A DNA stretch of 46,201 nucleotides from an uncultured Methanobrevibacter sp. (lineage in GTDB: Archaea > Methanobacteriota > Methanobacteria > Methanobacteriales > Methanobacteriaceae), in NCBI RefSeq assembly GCF_937898925.1, contig NZ_CALDKF010000029.1, positions 1 through 46,201 on the forward strand, given 5' to 3'. The notes beneath the pieces were generated by a model, which saw only the letters and a list, made by a program, of their open reading frames with translations, searched no databases and had not been told where the DNA came from. Position 1 is the first letter of the stretch. Every line of letters starts with the position of its first letter. Made by a program: the position numbers and the translations under genes. Below, in pieces: positions 1 to 12,099 of this stretch.

Positions 1-156
1 ATATATTAAATAAAAATAATAAATATAAATTAATATGATTTATTAATAATGTGATTTCAATAATAATATGATTATCCAAAAACATGATTATTAATTCATA
101 ACTAATAAATTATAATTTTAATAATTATTAATTATCAAAACAGAAACGGTGATTTA

Positions 157-3030
<2,874 letters not shown>

Positions 3031-3078
3031 TCCCAAGCTTTTGACCTTCGGTCAAAACCTTGATCAAAACTTTTTCAG
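3031..3078 (+). terminator. 3'-end hairpin element after leuS (copy 1 of a family)
   Basis: Right after the leuS stop, TTTTGACC (3039-3046) and GGTCAAAA (3050-3057) form a perfect 8-bp stem with a three-base TTC loop. The segment CCTTGATCAAAAC and a T-run follow. The same architecture, with compensating changes in the stem, follows ilvN, and related segments follow argS and the 498-residue Mur ligase. It probably serves in transcript ending or 3'-end processing. That role is inferred from position only. Confidence 0.55.
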
Positions 3079-3266
3079 TGATTGGTAGAACATGAAAAAT
3101 AGTTAAAAATAGATAAAAAATAAATTAATAAAAATAAGTAATTAATAGCTATTTTAAATAGCTATTCTTCTTTTCTTTTTTTAAAATCTTTATAAATATT
3201 CCTCTTTTTGTAAAAAAATAATAAAAAATTTTAATTTTGAAAATATAAAAAAATAAAAAACTTTTT

Positions 3267-4619
3267 CTATAATAATACAGAATCAATAGCTTGTTTACAG
3301 ATTCTTAAAGACTCTCCAAGCTCTTCTTTTGTAATTACCAAAGGAGGATTGAAGTACATTACATTACCTAAAGGCCTAAGCATCAATCCTTGTTTCAAAG
3401 CTTCCCTATAGATTTTATAGCCGATTCTTTCTGATGAATCAAATCCTTTTTTAGATTCCTTATCCTCAACGAGTTCGATTGCATTGATGAGTCCCATCTG
3501 TCTGATTTCACCTACATTAGGATGACTATCAAATATTTCATGGAAGCGATTGTTTAGCCAAATTGCCTTTTCATTTGCCTCTTCAAGAATATTGTCCCTT
3601 TCAATAATCTTCAAGGTTGCATTTGCTACACTTGCCGCCAATGGATTTCCAGCATAGGTATGACTGTGCATGAATGCCACATTATCCTCATAATCTCCAT
3701 AAAATCCATTATAAATCTCATCAGTGCTTATACAAACTGCCATTGCCATATAACCGTTTGTAAGCCCTTTGGAAATGCACATTATATCCGGACTTATTCC
3801 TGCATGGTCCACTGCAAACATCTTGCCTGTTCTTCCAAAACCAGTAGCTATCTCATCTGCAATCAAGAGCACATCATACAAGTCACAAAGCTCCCTAAGC
3901 TTCTTGAGATACAATGGAGGGTAAATCTTCATTCCTGCACTGCCTTGAATCAATGGCTCGATTATCATAGCACAGGTTTCATGTCCATATTCTGCAAATG
4001 CCTTCTCTGCATTTTCAAAACATTCACAATCACAGCTATCCCTATTCTTATTGTATGGGCATCTGTAACAATCAGGTGCCTGCACCTTGATTGTATCAAT
4101 CATTATAGGTTCAAATACCTTAGAATATTCATCCAAAGCGCCAACAGACAATGCACCTAAAGTTTCTCCATGATAAGCGTCAGTAAAGCACATGAAGCGT
4201 TTCTTATGACCTTTTCCATTTTGTGCACAATATTGGAAAGCCATTTTAAGTGCACATTCAATGGATGCTGAACCATTATCAACAAAACTGAACTTGTTAA
4301 GTCCCTCTGGCATTACCTTGATTAAACGCTCTGACAATTCAATAATCGTTTTGTGTGAAAAGTTAGCAAAAAGAACATGATCCAACTTATCCACTTGACT
4401 TTTGAGAGCATCACTAACCTCATCATTGCAGTGTCCAAGCAAATTGCACCACCAGGAGCTGATAATGTCTATATACTCCTTGCCATCTACATCAAATAAC
4501 TTAACCCCTTTTCCATGGTCAATTATTATTGGCGGAAAATCTTCATAGTCTTTCATCTGAGAAGCAGGATGCCAAATATGAGCTAAATCCTTTTTTGCAC
4601 ATTTTTCACTTTCATTCAT
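3267..4619 (-). CDS. bioA: Adenosylmethionine-8-amino-7-oxononanoate aminotransferase
   Basis: A PLP enzyme of biotin synthesis that converts 7-keto-8-aminopelargonate to 7,8-diaminopelargonate with S-adenosylmethionine as amino donor. The 450-residue protein is a class III aminotransferase of normal BioA length. It opens with the BioA-type HIWHPASQMKD segment and has a SSWWCNLLGH stretch near residue 55. The PLP lysine is K284 in SKGLTNGY, preceded by the DEIATGFGRTG cofactor motif. A cysteine-rich insert (CYRCPYNKN then CDCECF, about residues 187-202) is unusual for bacterial BioA and could be a metal site. That last point is inference. The gene lies downstream of bioB and bioD on the same strand but is separated from them by a surface-protein gene. 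A T-rich stretch follows its stop codon. Confidence 0.94.
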   Translation of the reverse strand: MNESEKCAKKDLAHIWHPASQMKDYEDFPPIIIDHGKGVKLFDVDGKEYIDIISSWWCNLLGHCNDEVSDALKSQVDKLDHVLFANFSHKTIIELSERLIKVMPEGLNKFSFVDNGSASIECALKMAFQYCAQNGKGHKKRFMCFTDAYHGETLGALSVGALDEYSKVFEPIMIDTIKVQAPDCYRCPYNKNRDSCDCECFENAEKAFAEYGHETCAMIIEPLIQGSAGMKIYPPLYLKKLRELCDLYDVLLIADEIATGFGRTGKMFAVDHAGISPDIMCISKGLTNGYMAMAVCISTDEIYNGFYGDYEDNVAFMHSHTYAGNPLAASVANATLKIIERDNILEEANEKAIWLNNRFHEIFDSHPNVGEIRQMGLINAIELVEDKESKKGFDSSERIGYKIYREALKQGLMLRPLGNVMYFNPPLVITKEELGESLRICKQAIDSVLL

Positions 4620-4845
4620 ATTAAAACCTTATAATCTGATAATAATTTTTTAAAAATAGTTTTTAAAATTTCAATTCTAAAACTCTATTATAAGATTAGA
4701 CTTTATATTAAATAAATTTTTAATTTTTTACCTTGAATAAAAAAATATACAATATACAAAAAGTTTTCTCTAGGGAAAAATTAAAAGAAATGGTTAAAAA
4801 ATAAATAAAAAAGAAAAAAAATGAAAAATTTAAAATTTCCAAAAA

Positions 4846-6408
4846 TTAATTATATGGATTAGATTCTGTATAAGCCACACCATTTACATATAATGTATGA
4901 CCATTATAATTGATATCACCATTATTCTCTAAACTGGATATGTGACTATCCCCATCTAATGTCCAGTCAGAACCAGATTCAATAATCAAATCAGTTTGCC
5001 CAAAATCATCAGAAGGATTGATGGTTCCGACATAGCTGGTGGAGCTTAGAGTCATGTTCAATGAACTGATTGAATCCACAATTACGTTTCCATCAAGGGT
5101 TTCATCTTTTGCATTGAACGTGAGCTCTCCACCATTGGAACCTACGATTCCCCATTGGCTTTGACCGGAAACATCCAAGAGAGTTCCACTACCAAAGTTA
5201 AGTTCTGTTTTTTCCAAGTTAATGATTGCCTTGGTATTGGTTACATGGAACATCGGTGCAGATTCATAGCAGTCTGAATCGGATAGGATTGACAATACAG
5301 AATCCTTTGCAGTGAAAGTTGATGTGCCCACATCAGCATCTCCACTCATGCTTTGATAGATAAATACACCACCTAAATCAACATATTCACCGTTGTCCTG
5401 TCTGTTTCCACCTGCAGCAGCAGACAAGTCACAGTTAGAGAGTTCAATACTGTTTTTACCTTCAATACAAGCTATTTGAGAAACATAAGCAGTGCCTATG
5501 GAGTTTGCCACAGTTATGTTTCCTGTAGAATAGATTATTGGTGAACCTCTGCCGCTTTGCTTGCTTACACCTGTATTCAATTCACTGTTAGTTACATGAA
5601 CCTCTCCTTCACCACGATCTGTAGCAAGAGCTGCACAGCTTTGACCATTTGTATTGATTATGACATTTTTAGCATTGATGATTCCATTGTATGTTGCATC
5701 AAGTCCACGAGACTTATCGCTGTATGTTGTTATTTCTACATTTTCAATATTTGCCTCTGTAGTTCCATCTACACTATCTTGGTTAGATGCTGCCATACTT
5801 GAGGATTCTCCACCACCAGAAGCTCCATTTGAATCCGGCATTTCAGGAGGGCTACCACCATTAGATGAATTATCACCAGAAGGCATATCAGGAGGAGTAC
5901 CACCATTAGATGAATTATCCCCTGAACCACTACCTCCCTCTGCCAAACCATTGCCATCTAAAGCAACATTAGATGAAGAGCTTCCAGAGCTTTCTGCATT
6001 TGTTACAAAAATACCATTTGATCCTTTTGAGTTTGTAGTTATCTTCACATTTGAAATATCCAAGCTTCCATTTGTATTAACCAAAATCGCTGAATTGATT
6101 CCATAGAAGTCTGCATCATCACCAGTGGAGCTTGTATCACCTGTTTTATTGATTATGGAATTAACTAATTTCAATACTCCGTTGTTTTTTACTAAAACAG
6201 CGTTTTCATCAGAAGACGAACTTGAATACAAACCATTGTCTGCAGAGATCTCTTCTGAGTCAACAACTAAATTTCCCTTATCTTCAAGTGCATTTGCATC
6301 AACATTTATTGAGGCACCATTACCTGATTGCATATTAGTTAATGCAAAGGCACCAGCACATATTATTATGATTATTGCCATTATTGCAATTAAGATTTTT
6401 TTGTTCAT
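4846..6408 (-). CDS. Secreted or membrane-anchored beta-helix-like surface protein
   Basis: A 520-residue extracellular protein of unknown function. The N-terminus is a lysine pair followed by a long hydrophobic segment (about residues 5-24), which would serve as signal peptide or membrane anchor. The rest is rich in Asn, Ser, Gly, Asp and Thr, in short beta-strand-like repeats such as NSELNTGV, NITVANS and IELSNCDLS that suggest a right-handed beta-helix. A low-complexity Ser/Gly/Pro linker at about 155-205 holds a duplicated 15-residue unit. Phrases such as IYQSMSGDADVG and PMFHVTNTKAIINLE resemble, from memory, a family common in gut Firmicutes and annotated as carbohydrate-binding (Cthe_2159-like); that assignment is unverified. 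No C-terminal anchor is visible. The ATG at 6408 has GGAG about 12 bases upstream. The gene interrupts the biotin gene set. Confidence 0.75.
   Translation of the reverse strand: MNKKILIAIMAIIIIICAGAFALTNMQSGNGASINVDANALEDKGNLVVDSEEISADNGLYSSSSSDENAVLVKNNGVLKLVNSIINKTGDTSSTGDDADFYGINSAILVNTNGSLDISNVKITTNSKGSNGIFVTNAESSGSSSSNVALDGNGLAEGGSGSGDNSSNGGTPPDMPSGDNSSNGGSPPEMPDSNGASGGGESSSMAASNQDSVDGTTEANIENVEITTYSDKSRGLDATYNGIINAKNVIINTNGQSCAALATDRGEGEVHVTNSELNTGVSKQSGRGSPIIYSTGNITVANSIGTAYVSQIACIEGKNSIELSNCDLSAAAGGNRQDNGEYVDLGGVFIYQSMSGDADVGTSTFTAKDSVLSILSDSDCYESAPMFHVTNTKAIINLEKTELNFGSGTLLDVSGQSQWGIVGSNGGELTFNAKDETLDGNVIVDSISSLNMTLSSTSYVGTINPSDDFGQTDLIIESGSDWTLDGDSHISSLENNGDINYNGHTLYVNGVAYTESNPYN
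5837..5926 (-). repeat. 45-bp imperfect tandem repeat in the surface-protein linker
   Basis: Two in-frame 45-bp units (5837-5881 and 5882-5926) encode SGDNSSNGGTPPDMP and SGDNSSNGGSPPEMP. They form a proline/glycine-rich spacer between two beta-rich halves of the surface protein. In-frame duplications like this typically vary in copy number between strains. Confidence 0.8.
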
Positions 6409-6650
6409 AGAAATAATAACTCCAATCCATATTATAAATTTTTTCTAAACCGAGTTAACCATTATTGTCAAAAAATTGATTTAAAAAATCTTAAAAAAAA
6501 TTGAAAAAATAGAATTTTTTTAGAAAACCTGTATGAAAATTTTCGCATATGAAACAAGTATAACTTTAATTAATATGAAATGTAAAATAAAAAAAGATAT
6601 TAAGACAAACTATTAAATAATTATAGCTATCTTCAATATAATTAATAGCA

Positions 6651-7364
6651 TTATTTGAAATATGAAATCAATTCATCTGCACCTACATTTGGCAGTAAAT
6701 TTTTATCATTTTGATAAACTTTTGCTATAACTGGAACATTGCAAAGATCTTCAACCATTTTGATATTGTCATTTTCCATAAGTTCATCCTTGTAGTTATT
6801 CATGATGATACCGCAAGCATGAATGTTTCTGTTTTTCAAGTATTCAACTGTGGTGACAATTGAGTTGATTGTTCCGAGTCCTGCATCTGCAATGAGTATG
6901 ACATCAAGACCAAGATACTTTATTATGTCCTCAAGCATGATGTTGTTCTCATGACCTTTTCCTTCATAACGTATAGGACAAACTATTCCTCCACTTCCTT
7001 CCATCACGATGTAGTCATATTTTTGGGATACCTTTTCATAAGCATCCCTCACTACACTTAAGTCAACAGGATTTCCTTCAATCTGACTTGCAAGATGCGG
7101 TGAAACTGCAGTTTCATAAATGTATGGAACCAGGAAATCCGTATCTTCCTCTAAACCAGCCATTGTCAATACCTCTACAGCATCTCCAGGAATCAAAGAA
7201 TCGTTTTCATCCCTTATGGCACCACTTAAAGCTGCCTTAAAGTAAGTGGCATCATATCCATTGTCACGAATATACTTTAGCAATAATCCAGTGACATAAG
7301 TTTTTCCAATATCTGTTCCAGTTCCAATTACAAACAGTCCTTTAGACAAAGTATCACAACCCAT
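6651..7364 (-). CDS. bioD: Dethiobiotin synthetase
   Basis: The ATP-dependent ligase that closes the ureido ring of dethiobiotin from diaminopelargonate and CO2. The 237-residue length is normal. The P-loop GTGTDIGKT lies at residues 14-22, close to the N-terminus as expected, and the MEGSGGIVCPI stretch near residue 121 matches the BioD family segment that lines the active site. The start at 7364 overlaps the end of bioB by 11 bases, so translation of bioD is probably coupled to bioB and both sit on one transcript. There is no convincing separate ribosome binding site. A 242-base AT-rich gap separates it from the surface-protein gene downstream. Confidence 0.95.
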   Translation of the reverse strand: MGCDTLSKGLFVIGTGTDIGKTYVTGLLLKYIRDNGYDATYFKAALSGAIRDENDSLIPGDAVEVLTMAGLEEDTDFLVPYIYETAVSPHLASQIEGNPVDLSVVRDAYEKVSQKYDYIVMEGSGGIVCPIRYEGKGHENNIMLEDIIKYLGLDVILIADAGLGTINSIVTTVEYLKNRNIHACGIIMNNYKDELMENDNIKMVEDLCNVPVIAKVYQNDKNLLPNVGADELISYFK

Positions 7365-8349
7365 CTATTGAGTAAGTTATTTCAAAACCCAATTCTTCCA
7401 AAAGTTTCAAGTCATTATCCAATTCCACTCCTTGAGTGGTCAGCATATTTCCTAAAATTCCTGCATTTGCACCTGACTCAAATGCCTTTCTACCATTGTC
7501 TCCTAAAAGCGCTCTTCCACCAGCCATACGAATATATGCATCAGGATTGATGAATCTGAATATTGCAATTATCCTGCATGTCTCATCATTGGACAATATC
7601 TCATTGTTTTCAACAGGAGTTCCCTTGATTGGATTCAAGACATTTATTGGAATTGATTTGACTCCGAACTCTCTCAATTGAAGTGCCAAGTCAATCCTGT
7701 CTTCAAAGCTTTCACCCATTCCAAATATTCCTCCGCTGCAGATCATGACATTTTCATCGTGAATCATTTCTATAGTGTCGAGCTTTTCATCATAGGAGTG
7801 AGTGGTGCAGATTTCCTTGAAGTAATTCCTTGAACTTTCCAGATTGTTATGGATTCTATCAACACCTGCATCATTTAAGGTTGATATCTGGTCTTTTGTT
7901 AAAAGTCCTAATGAAACGCAGATCTTGATATCGCTGTTTTCCTCTTTCAACTCTTCAATGAGACCAGCCATTATTTCAAAATCCTTTTGAGTCACTTTTC
8001 TTCCTGAAGCGACATAGGATATTCTCTTGAATCCAGAATTGTAGATAGCCAATGACCTTTCCTTCAATTCCTCTTTGGATAAGAGGGGATAGATTTCAAT
8101 ATCAGTGTCATAATGATTGGATTGAGCACAGAACTTGCAGTTTTCACTGCATCTGCCGCTTTTTACATTGATTATCATACAGGCATCGAATCTGTTTTGG
8201 CAAAATGACTTTCTTATCTCATTTGCTGCACTTGACAAATCATCTAAAGGAACATCAATGAGATTCATTGCATCTTCCTTAGCGACTTTGTAACCATTCA
8301 ACACCTTGTCTTTTAACTCATTCACATCAAACATGATACCACATAACAT
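7354..8349 (-). CDS. bioB: Biotin synthase (radical SAM)
   Basis: Inserts sulfur into dethiobiotin to make biotin. The radical SAM cluster motif is C67-x3-C71-x2-C74 in SGRCSENCKFCAQSN, with the BioB-typical CAQS continuation. Further family segments are visible: YVASGR, the CSGGIFGMGE stretch, and NPIKGTP followed by RMAGGR in the C-terminal half. At 331 residues it has normal BioB length. The ATG at 8349 is used here. A second ATG at 8334 (MFDVNEL) is equally possible because neither has a clear Shine-Dalgarno. A TATA-like box on the minus strand (8386-8396) would place the transcript start near 8362. It is the first gene of the bioB-bioD pair. Confidence 0.95.
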   Translation of the reverse strand: MLCGIMFDVNELKDKVLNGYKVAKEDAMNLIDVPLDDLSSAANEIRKSFCQNRFDACMIINVKSGRCSENCKFCAQSNHYDTDIEIYPLLSKEELKERSLAIYNSGFKRISYVASGRKVTQKDFEIMAGLIEELKEENSDIKICVSLGLLTKDQISTLNDAGVDRIHNNLESSRNYFKEICTTHSYDEKLDTIEMIHDENVMICSGGIFGMGESFEDRIDLALQLREFGVKSIPINVLNPIKGTPVENNEILSNDETCRIIAIFRFINPDAYIRMAGGRALLGDNGRKAFESGANAGILGNMLTTQGVELDNDLKLLEELGFEITYSIDGL

Positions 8350-8355
8350 TACAAT

Positions 8356-8396
8356 TGTTATAAAAATAAACTGTTATAATTGAAAGAATATAAATC
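8356..8396 (-). promoter_or_regulatory. Putative bioB promoter and operator-like direct repeat
   Basis: Read on the minus strand, a TATA-like TTTATATTC lies at 8396-8386 and is followed by two copies of TTATAACA (8379-8372 and 8363-8356) spaced 16 bases apart. The repeat falls between the TATA box and the start codon, where an archaeal repressor would block polymerase. A biotin-responsive regulator is a reasonable guess. No binding site consensus is known to me for this lineage. Confidence 0.35.
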
Positions 8397-8431
8397 TAAA
8401 AATTAAAAAATATTTTATTAAGAAAAATTTC

Positions 8432-9163
8432 CTAAAGCTTTCTAGCAAAAACCAAATAACCGCTATGACCAACCATTCTTGTTTTTGGTCTGGTTCCTTG
8501 AGGTCTTATTTCCATTTCTCTCTCAATGGTTTCAAGGATTGTAAGATCTCTAAAGCCTAATTTCTTTGCAATTCTATAAGCTGTTTCGGCTTGATCGATA
8601 TATGGAGCATAAACCGCTAACCATCCTCCAAGCCTTAATGCCTTCTTAACATCCTCAAAGATCTCAAATGGCTTTGGAAGATCTAGGAAAACCAAATCGA
8701 TTTCCTCTTCATCGATTCCATCCTTGATATTTTGGTTTTTAACTTCAATGTTCTTTATGCCAAAATCATCAATGTTCTTTTTGGCAACTTCTGCAAAGTC
8801 CTCTCTTATCTCATAGGTGAATACCTTACCCTTTTCTCCAACAACATTTCCGAAGTTCAATGCAATAGCCCCTGCACCTGTACCTGCATCTATCACTCTG
8901 TCACCTGAACCAAGACCAGTGCGAGCAAGAACAGTTCCAATATCCTTTTGGATAAGGATGGAACAACGCCTGTCCATTAAATCTATGAAATCATTTACAG
9001 TTGGCTTAATGACTTTAAACTCCTTATTTAAATGAGTGATTATTGTATCACCAATAGTAGCTCTTTCCATTTGCTCTTTTTTAATAATACCTAAATCAGT
9101 TTGGAACTCTCTGTCTTCCTTGATTAAGTATTTTTTTCCTCTTTCATCCATTAAAATCTTCAA
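8432..9163 (-). CDS. trmI: tRNA (adenine-N1)-methyltransferase, TrmI type
   Basis: Methylates N1 of adenine in the T-loop of tRNA (position 58, and in archaea often also 57), using S-adenosylmethionine. The 243-residue protein has an N-terminal beta domain and then a Rossmann methyltransferase fold. Its SAM-binding motif is DAGTGAGA at residues 92-99, and the catalytic-region motif is DLPKP at 161-165. The C-terminal ETIEREMEIRPQGTRP segment is typical of archaeal TrmI. The start is TTG at 9163: the GGTGAT upstream sits at exactly the spacing seen before the GTG of leuS, which makes it better supported than the ATG at 9151. A single gene, with a T-rich tail after the stop. Confidence 0.92.
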   Translation of the reverse strand: MKILMDERGKKYLIKEDREFQTDLGIIKKEQMERATIGDTIITHLNKEFKVIKPTVNDFIDLMDRRCSILIQKDIGTVLARTGLGSGDRVIDAGTGAGAIALNFGNVVGEKGKVFTYEIREDFAEVAKKNIDDFGIKNIEVKNQNIKDGIDEEEIDLVFLDLPKPFEIFEDVKKALRLGGWLAVYAPYIDQAETAYRIAKKLGFRDLTILETIEREMEIRPQGTRPKTRMVGHSGYLVFARKL

Positions 9164-9406
9164 ATAATCACCATCTAAATGAAATTTGTAAAGTAATTGA
9201 AATAAAAATTATGTAAAAATATTATGAAATAAATATTATATTAAATTTTTTAAATAATAGTTATTTTTAAACTAATAGTTATTTTTAGCTTTTATTATAT
9301 ATAATAATTTTTTAAAAATAGATTAATAATTATTTAAAAATAGATTAATAATTATTTAAAATAAGAAAAATCTTAAAAAATAGAAAAATTAAGAAACTTA
9401 AAGGTT

Positions 9407-11911
9407 TCATTTAAGTTTCTTTTGATTGTCATCCTTTTTGAAGTAGAGATACTTGCCTTCAACAACTTCCCTAATGTTCTTAGCCGTTTTCTTACCGATT
9501 CCTTCCACTTCCTGAAGTTTTTTCTCATCAGCTTCAAGAACCGCCTTGACTGAACCGAAGTGTTCCAACAATCTTTTAGCATGAACAGGCCCAATGTTTG
9601 GCAATGATTCAATGATGAACAATTGCTGTTCCCAAAGGTTTTGCGGTTTTCTTTCAGTTCTGATTTGAATGCTGCGTTTTTCACCTTTCTGTTCTCTGAT
9701 AGCAATTCTCTTGATCATTGCAGCAGTGTCTTCTTCTGTTCTTGTTGGAATGATGCTAATGCCGTAATCAAGTGCAATTGATGTCATTGCACCTCTTATA
9801 GCATTTGGATTGATGAATCCTGAGTAGAAATCATCTCCTTCAAGAATCATGATTGGCTTTTTAAACTCTTCCATCATCATTCTTGCCTGCTTGAACAATC
9901 TCTTATCGACAATGGAATCTACAAAGTCCTTAGCGGTTTTTCTCTCTATTGCAACCTCTTCACTTACTTGATAATCTGCAACAGCCATTGTATTGACTTT
10001 AACCTTTACGCCAATGGTATCCAATGCCCTAATGACTTTTGAGTTTCCTTCTCTTGTATCAACATAAACAACCAATTCCTGGTTTTGAGGACTTTTAGTA
10101 AGCTCCTCATAAATGGCATCTTCTAAAGCTTGTTCCTCTTTAGCTTCCTTTTCCTTAAGCTCTTTCAACTTGCTTTCATTCTCATTTTCCAAATCAATTT
10201 CTTCAATATCCTCATCACTGACTTCCTCTTCCAATGAATCATCCATGTCTGAAGTGACCGGATCCTCTACAATTGATTTTTCCCTTTTGCCTAAGACCTT
10301 AGCTGTACGTTCAGCTTCAATCCTTTCAGCAGCATTGAGCTTTAGCTCTTCGATAGCCTCTTGAGTTGCAAGCTGTGTCTTCATTCTGGACTCCCTTCTA
10401 ACGCTGGTCCAGTAATAACCTTCATCTATTGTCTTTTTGGTTATCAATACCTTCATCCTACCAGAGGATTTACGTCCGGTTCTTCCTCTTCTTTGTATCA
10501 TACGGATTTCAGATGGAACCGGTTCATATAAAATTACCAAATCAACCGCAGGTATGTCTATACCCTCTTCTGCAACACTTGTTGAAATCAAAACATCATA
10601 ATTTCCTGTCTTAAATGACTTGATGATGTTTTTCTGTTCCTTTTGAGTCAATCCTTTCTTGCCGTCACTGGTTCCTTGACCATAGAATCTTACACTTTTG
10701 ATGCCTTCCTTCTCACATCTTTCATGGATCATGTCTAAAGTGTCTCTAAATTGTGTAAACACTATGATTTTAGGACTGTCCTTATCTTCCCCATCATCTC
10801 TTAGGGATTTCAATCTTGTCTGTCCATCCATACCAAGCTCTAGCTTAAGGAGTTCTATGAGCTTTTTCATTTTTGGATGCTCAAGGCCATACTCCTCTGC
10901 CTCTTTTGCAAGATAAACAGCTTTTGAAAAGTTAGGGTCAAGCAAGATATTCTTTGCAGCTCTTGTGGTTTTCTTTCTAAGCCTTCCTACATAATCATTG
11001 AATGGAGCCACACCTTGGCTTTCCAATAATCCTAATGCATGCTGCAAGTTGATTACTGCAGACAAAATGGATATTGCCTGGAAACATTCCTTAGGGGGAT
11101 TTACAGATTGGCCTATTTTCCTTTGAACCTTAGACCTTGCCTTCAATATGTCCCTTTTGTTTACAGCCACTGTGTTGATGATTCCTAAATCCTTTAATCC
11201 TTTCAGACGAACATTCAATGCCTTCTTCACCAAATCCCTGATTTTCTCGAGTCTTGGACCCATTTCAACCTTTATCCAGTCAATGTTAATTGGATTGAAA
11301 TATGGCTTTACATCAGGGTCTTCTTCAGTCTTGATAGTGATATCCTGAATGAAAAGGTTTTCGCAAACTTCCTTGATCTTGCCCTTGTCATGCCCTGGAG
11401 AAGCGGTTAATCCTAAAATGAGATGGTTCTGGCATTCCTTGACATATCTGGATGCAAGATAAACATAGGAATAGGAACCTACTGCATGGTGACATTCATC
11501 AAAAACAACAAGGGAAACGTCATCCAAACTGTATCTTTCATTCAATAGGTCTGATTCAACGGTTTGAGGTGTTGCACAAATGACTTGTGACTCTCTCCAT
11601 CGCTTTTCCCTTTCATCTGTCTTTACAGCCCCTGTAATTGAGGTGCAAGGAACATTTAAAAAGTGCTTGAAGTTTTCTTCATGCTGTATGGTTAATGGTT
11701 TACTTGGAGCTAAAATAAGAATTTTTGATCCTTTTAATTTTTGAAGCCTATCTGCAGCTACGAGTATTGCAATGATTGTCTTACCTAAAGCTGTTGGAGC
11801 TACAATCATTGTATTTCCATTTTTCAATACATCTGCTGCCAATACCTGTTGATAAATCCTAGCTTCTGCTGAATTCGGCCTAATTAAAGGATGTTCGATA
11901 TAAGTAACCAT
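9407..11911 (-). CDS. hef: Hef (FANCM-like) helicase-nuclease
   Basis: An archaeal fork and branched-DNA processing enzyme. It joins a superfamily 2 helicase to an XPF-family endonuclease and acts in replication restart and repair. Of 834 residues, the N-terminal half holds Walker A APTALGKT (38-45), the DECH box (138-141) and, further on, the motif VI stretch QRRGRTGRKSSG. An acidic linker rich in Glu and Asp covers roughly 560-610. The ERCC4 nuclease follows with VDTREG near 617 and ERK at 656-658. Its usual GDY is ADY here, a mild variation. The last ~70 residues contain a helix-hairpin-helix pair (LPNIGPVHAKRLLEHFG and the VEGIGKKTAKNI segment). It is full length. No Shine-Dalgarno is evident before the ATG, so a short or absent leader is possible. 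Confidence 0.95.
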   Translation of the reverse strand: MVTYIEHPLIRPNSAEARIYQQVLAADVLKNGNTMIVAPTALGKTIIAILVAADRLQKLKGSKILILAPSKPLTIQHEENFKHFLNVPCTSITGAVKTDEREKRWRESQVICATPQTVESDLLNERYSLDDVSLVVFDECHHAVGSYSYVYLASRYVKECQNHLILGLTASPGHDKGKIKEVCENLFIQDITIKTEEDPDVKPYFNPINIDWIKVEMGPRLEKIRDLVKKALNVRLKGLKDLGIINTVAVNKRDILKARSKVQRKIGQSVNPPKECFQAISILSAVINLQHALGLLESQGVAPFNDYVGRLRKKTTRAAKNILLDPNFSKAVYLAKEAEEYGLEHPKMKKLIELLKLELGMDGQTRLKSLRDDGEDKDSPKIIVFTQFRDTLDMIHERCEKEGIKSVRFYGQGTSDGKKGLTQKEQKNIIKSFKTGNYDVLISTSVAEEGIDIPAVDLVILYEPVPSEIRMIQRRGRTGRKSSGRMKVLITKKTIDEGYYWTSVRRESRMKTQLATQEAIEELKLNAAERIEAERTAKVLGKREKSIVEDPVTSDMDDSLEEEVSDEDIEEIDLENENESKLKELKEKEAKEEQALEDAIYEELTKSPQNQELVVYVDTREGNSKVIRALDTIGVKVKVNTMAVADYQVSEEVAIERKTAKDFVDSIVDKRLFKQARMMMEEFKKPIMILEGDDFYSGFINPNAIRGAMTSIALDYGISIIPTRTEEDTAAMIKRIAIREQKGEKRSIQIRTERKPQNLWEQQLFIIESLPNIGPVHAKRLLEHFGSVKAVLEADEKKLQEVEGIGKKTAKNIREVVEGKYLYFKKDDNQKKLK

Positions 11912-12079
11912 AAAATAATATATGTATTTAGATATTATTTAAATATTTATAGAGAGCAGTTGAAAATTAATCAAATGGATATAATATTGATTTAAAATAA
12001 AAATTAAATAAAAAATAAATTAAAATAAAATAAAAAAAGAATAAAAAAAGAATAGAAGAAGAAAAGAATAAAAAAGAAT

Positions 12080-12099
12080 GGATTAAAAGCGTTTAATCC
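12080..12099 (-). terminator. Hairpin terminator overlapping the Mur ligase stop codon
   Basis: On the minus strand GGATTAAA and TTTAATCC form a perfect 8-bp stem with a four-base loop, and the TAA stop of the upstream Mur ligase lies inside the left arm. The sequence ATTCTTTTTTATTCTTTTC follows, giving the T-rich tract that archaeal polymerase uses to terminate. Confidence 0.6.

Noticed and set aside
5654..6106. Plus-strand 150-residue proline-rich frame opposite the surface-protein linker
   Set aside because: It is the reverse reading of the Gly/Ser/Pro repeat, so its own repeats are an artefact, and there is no start signal.
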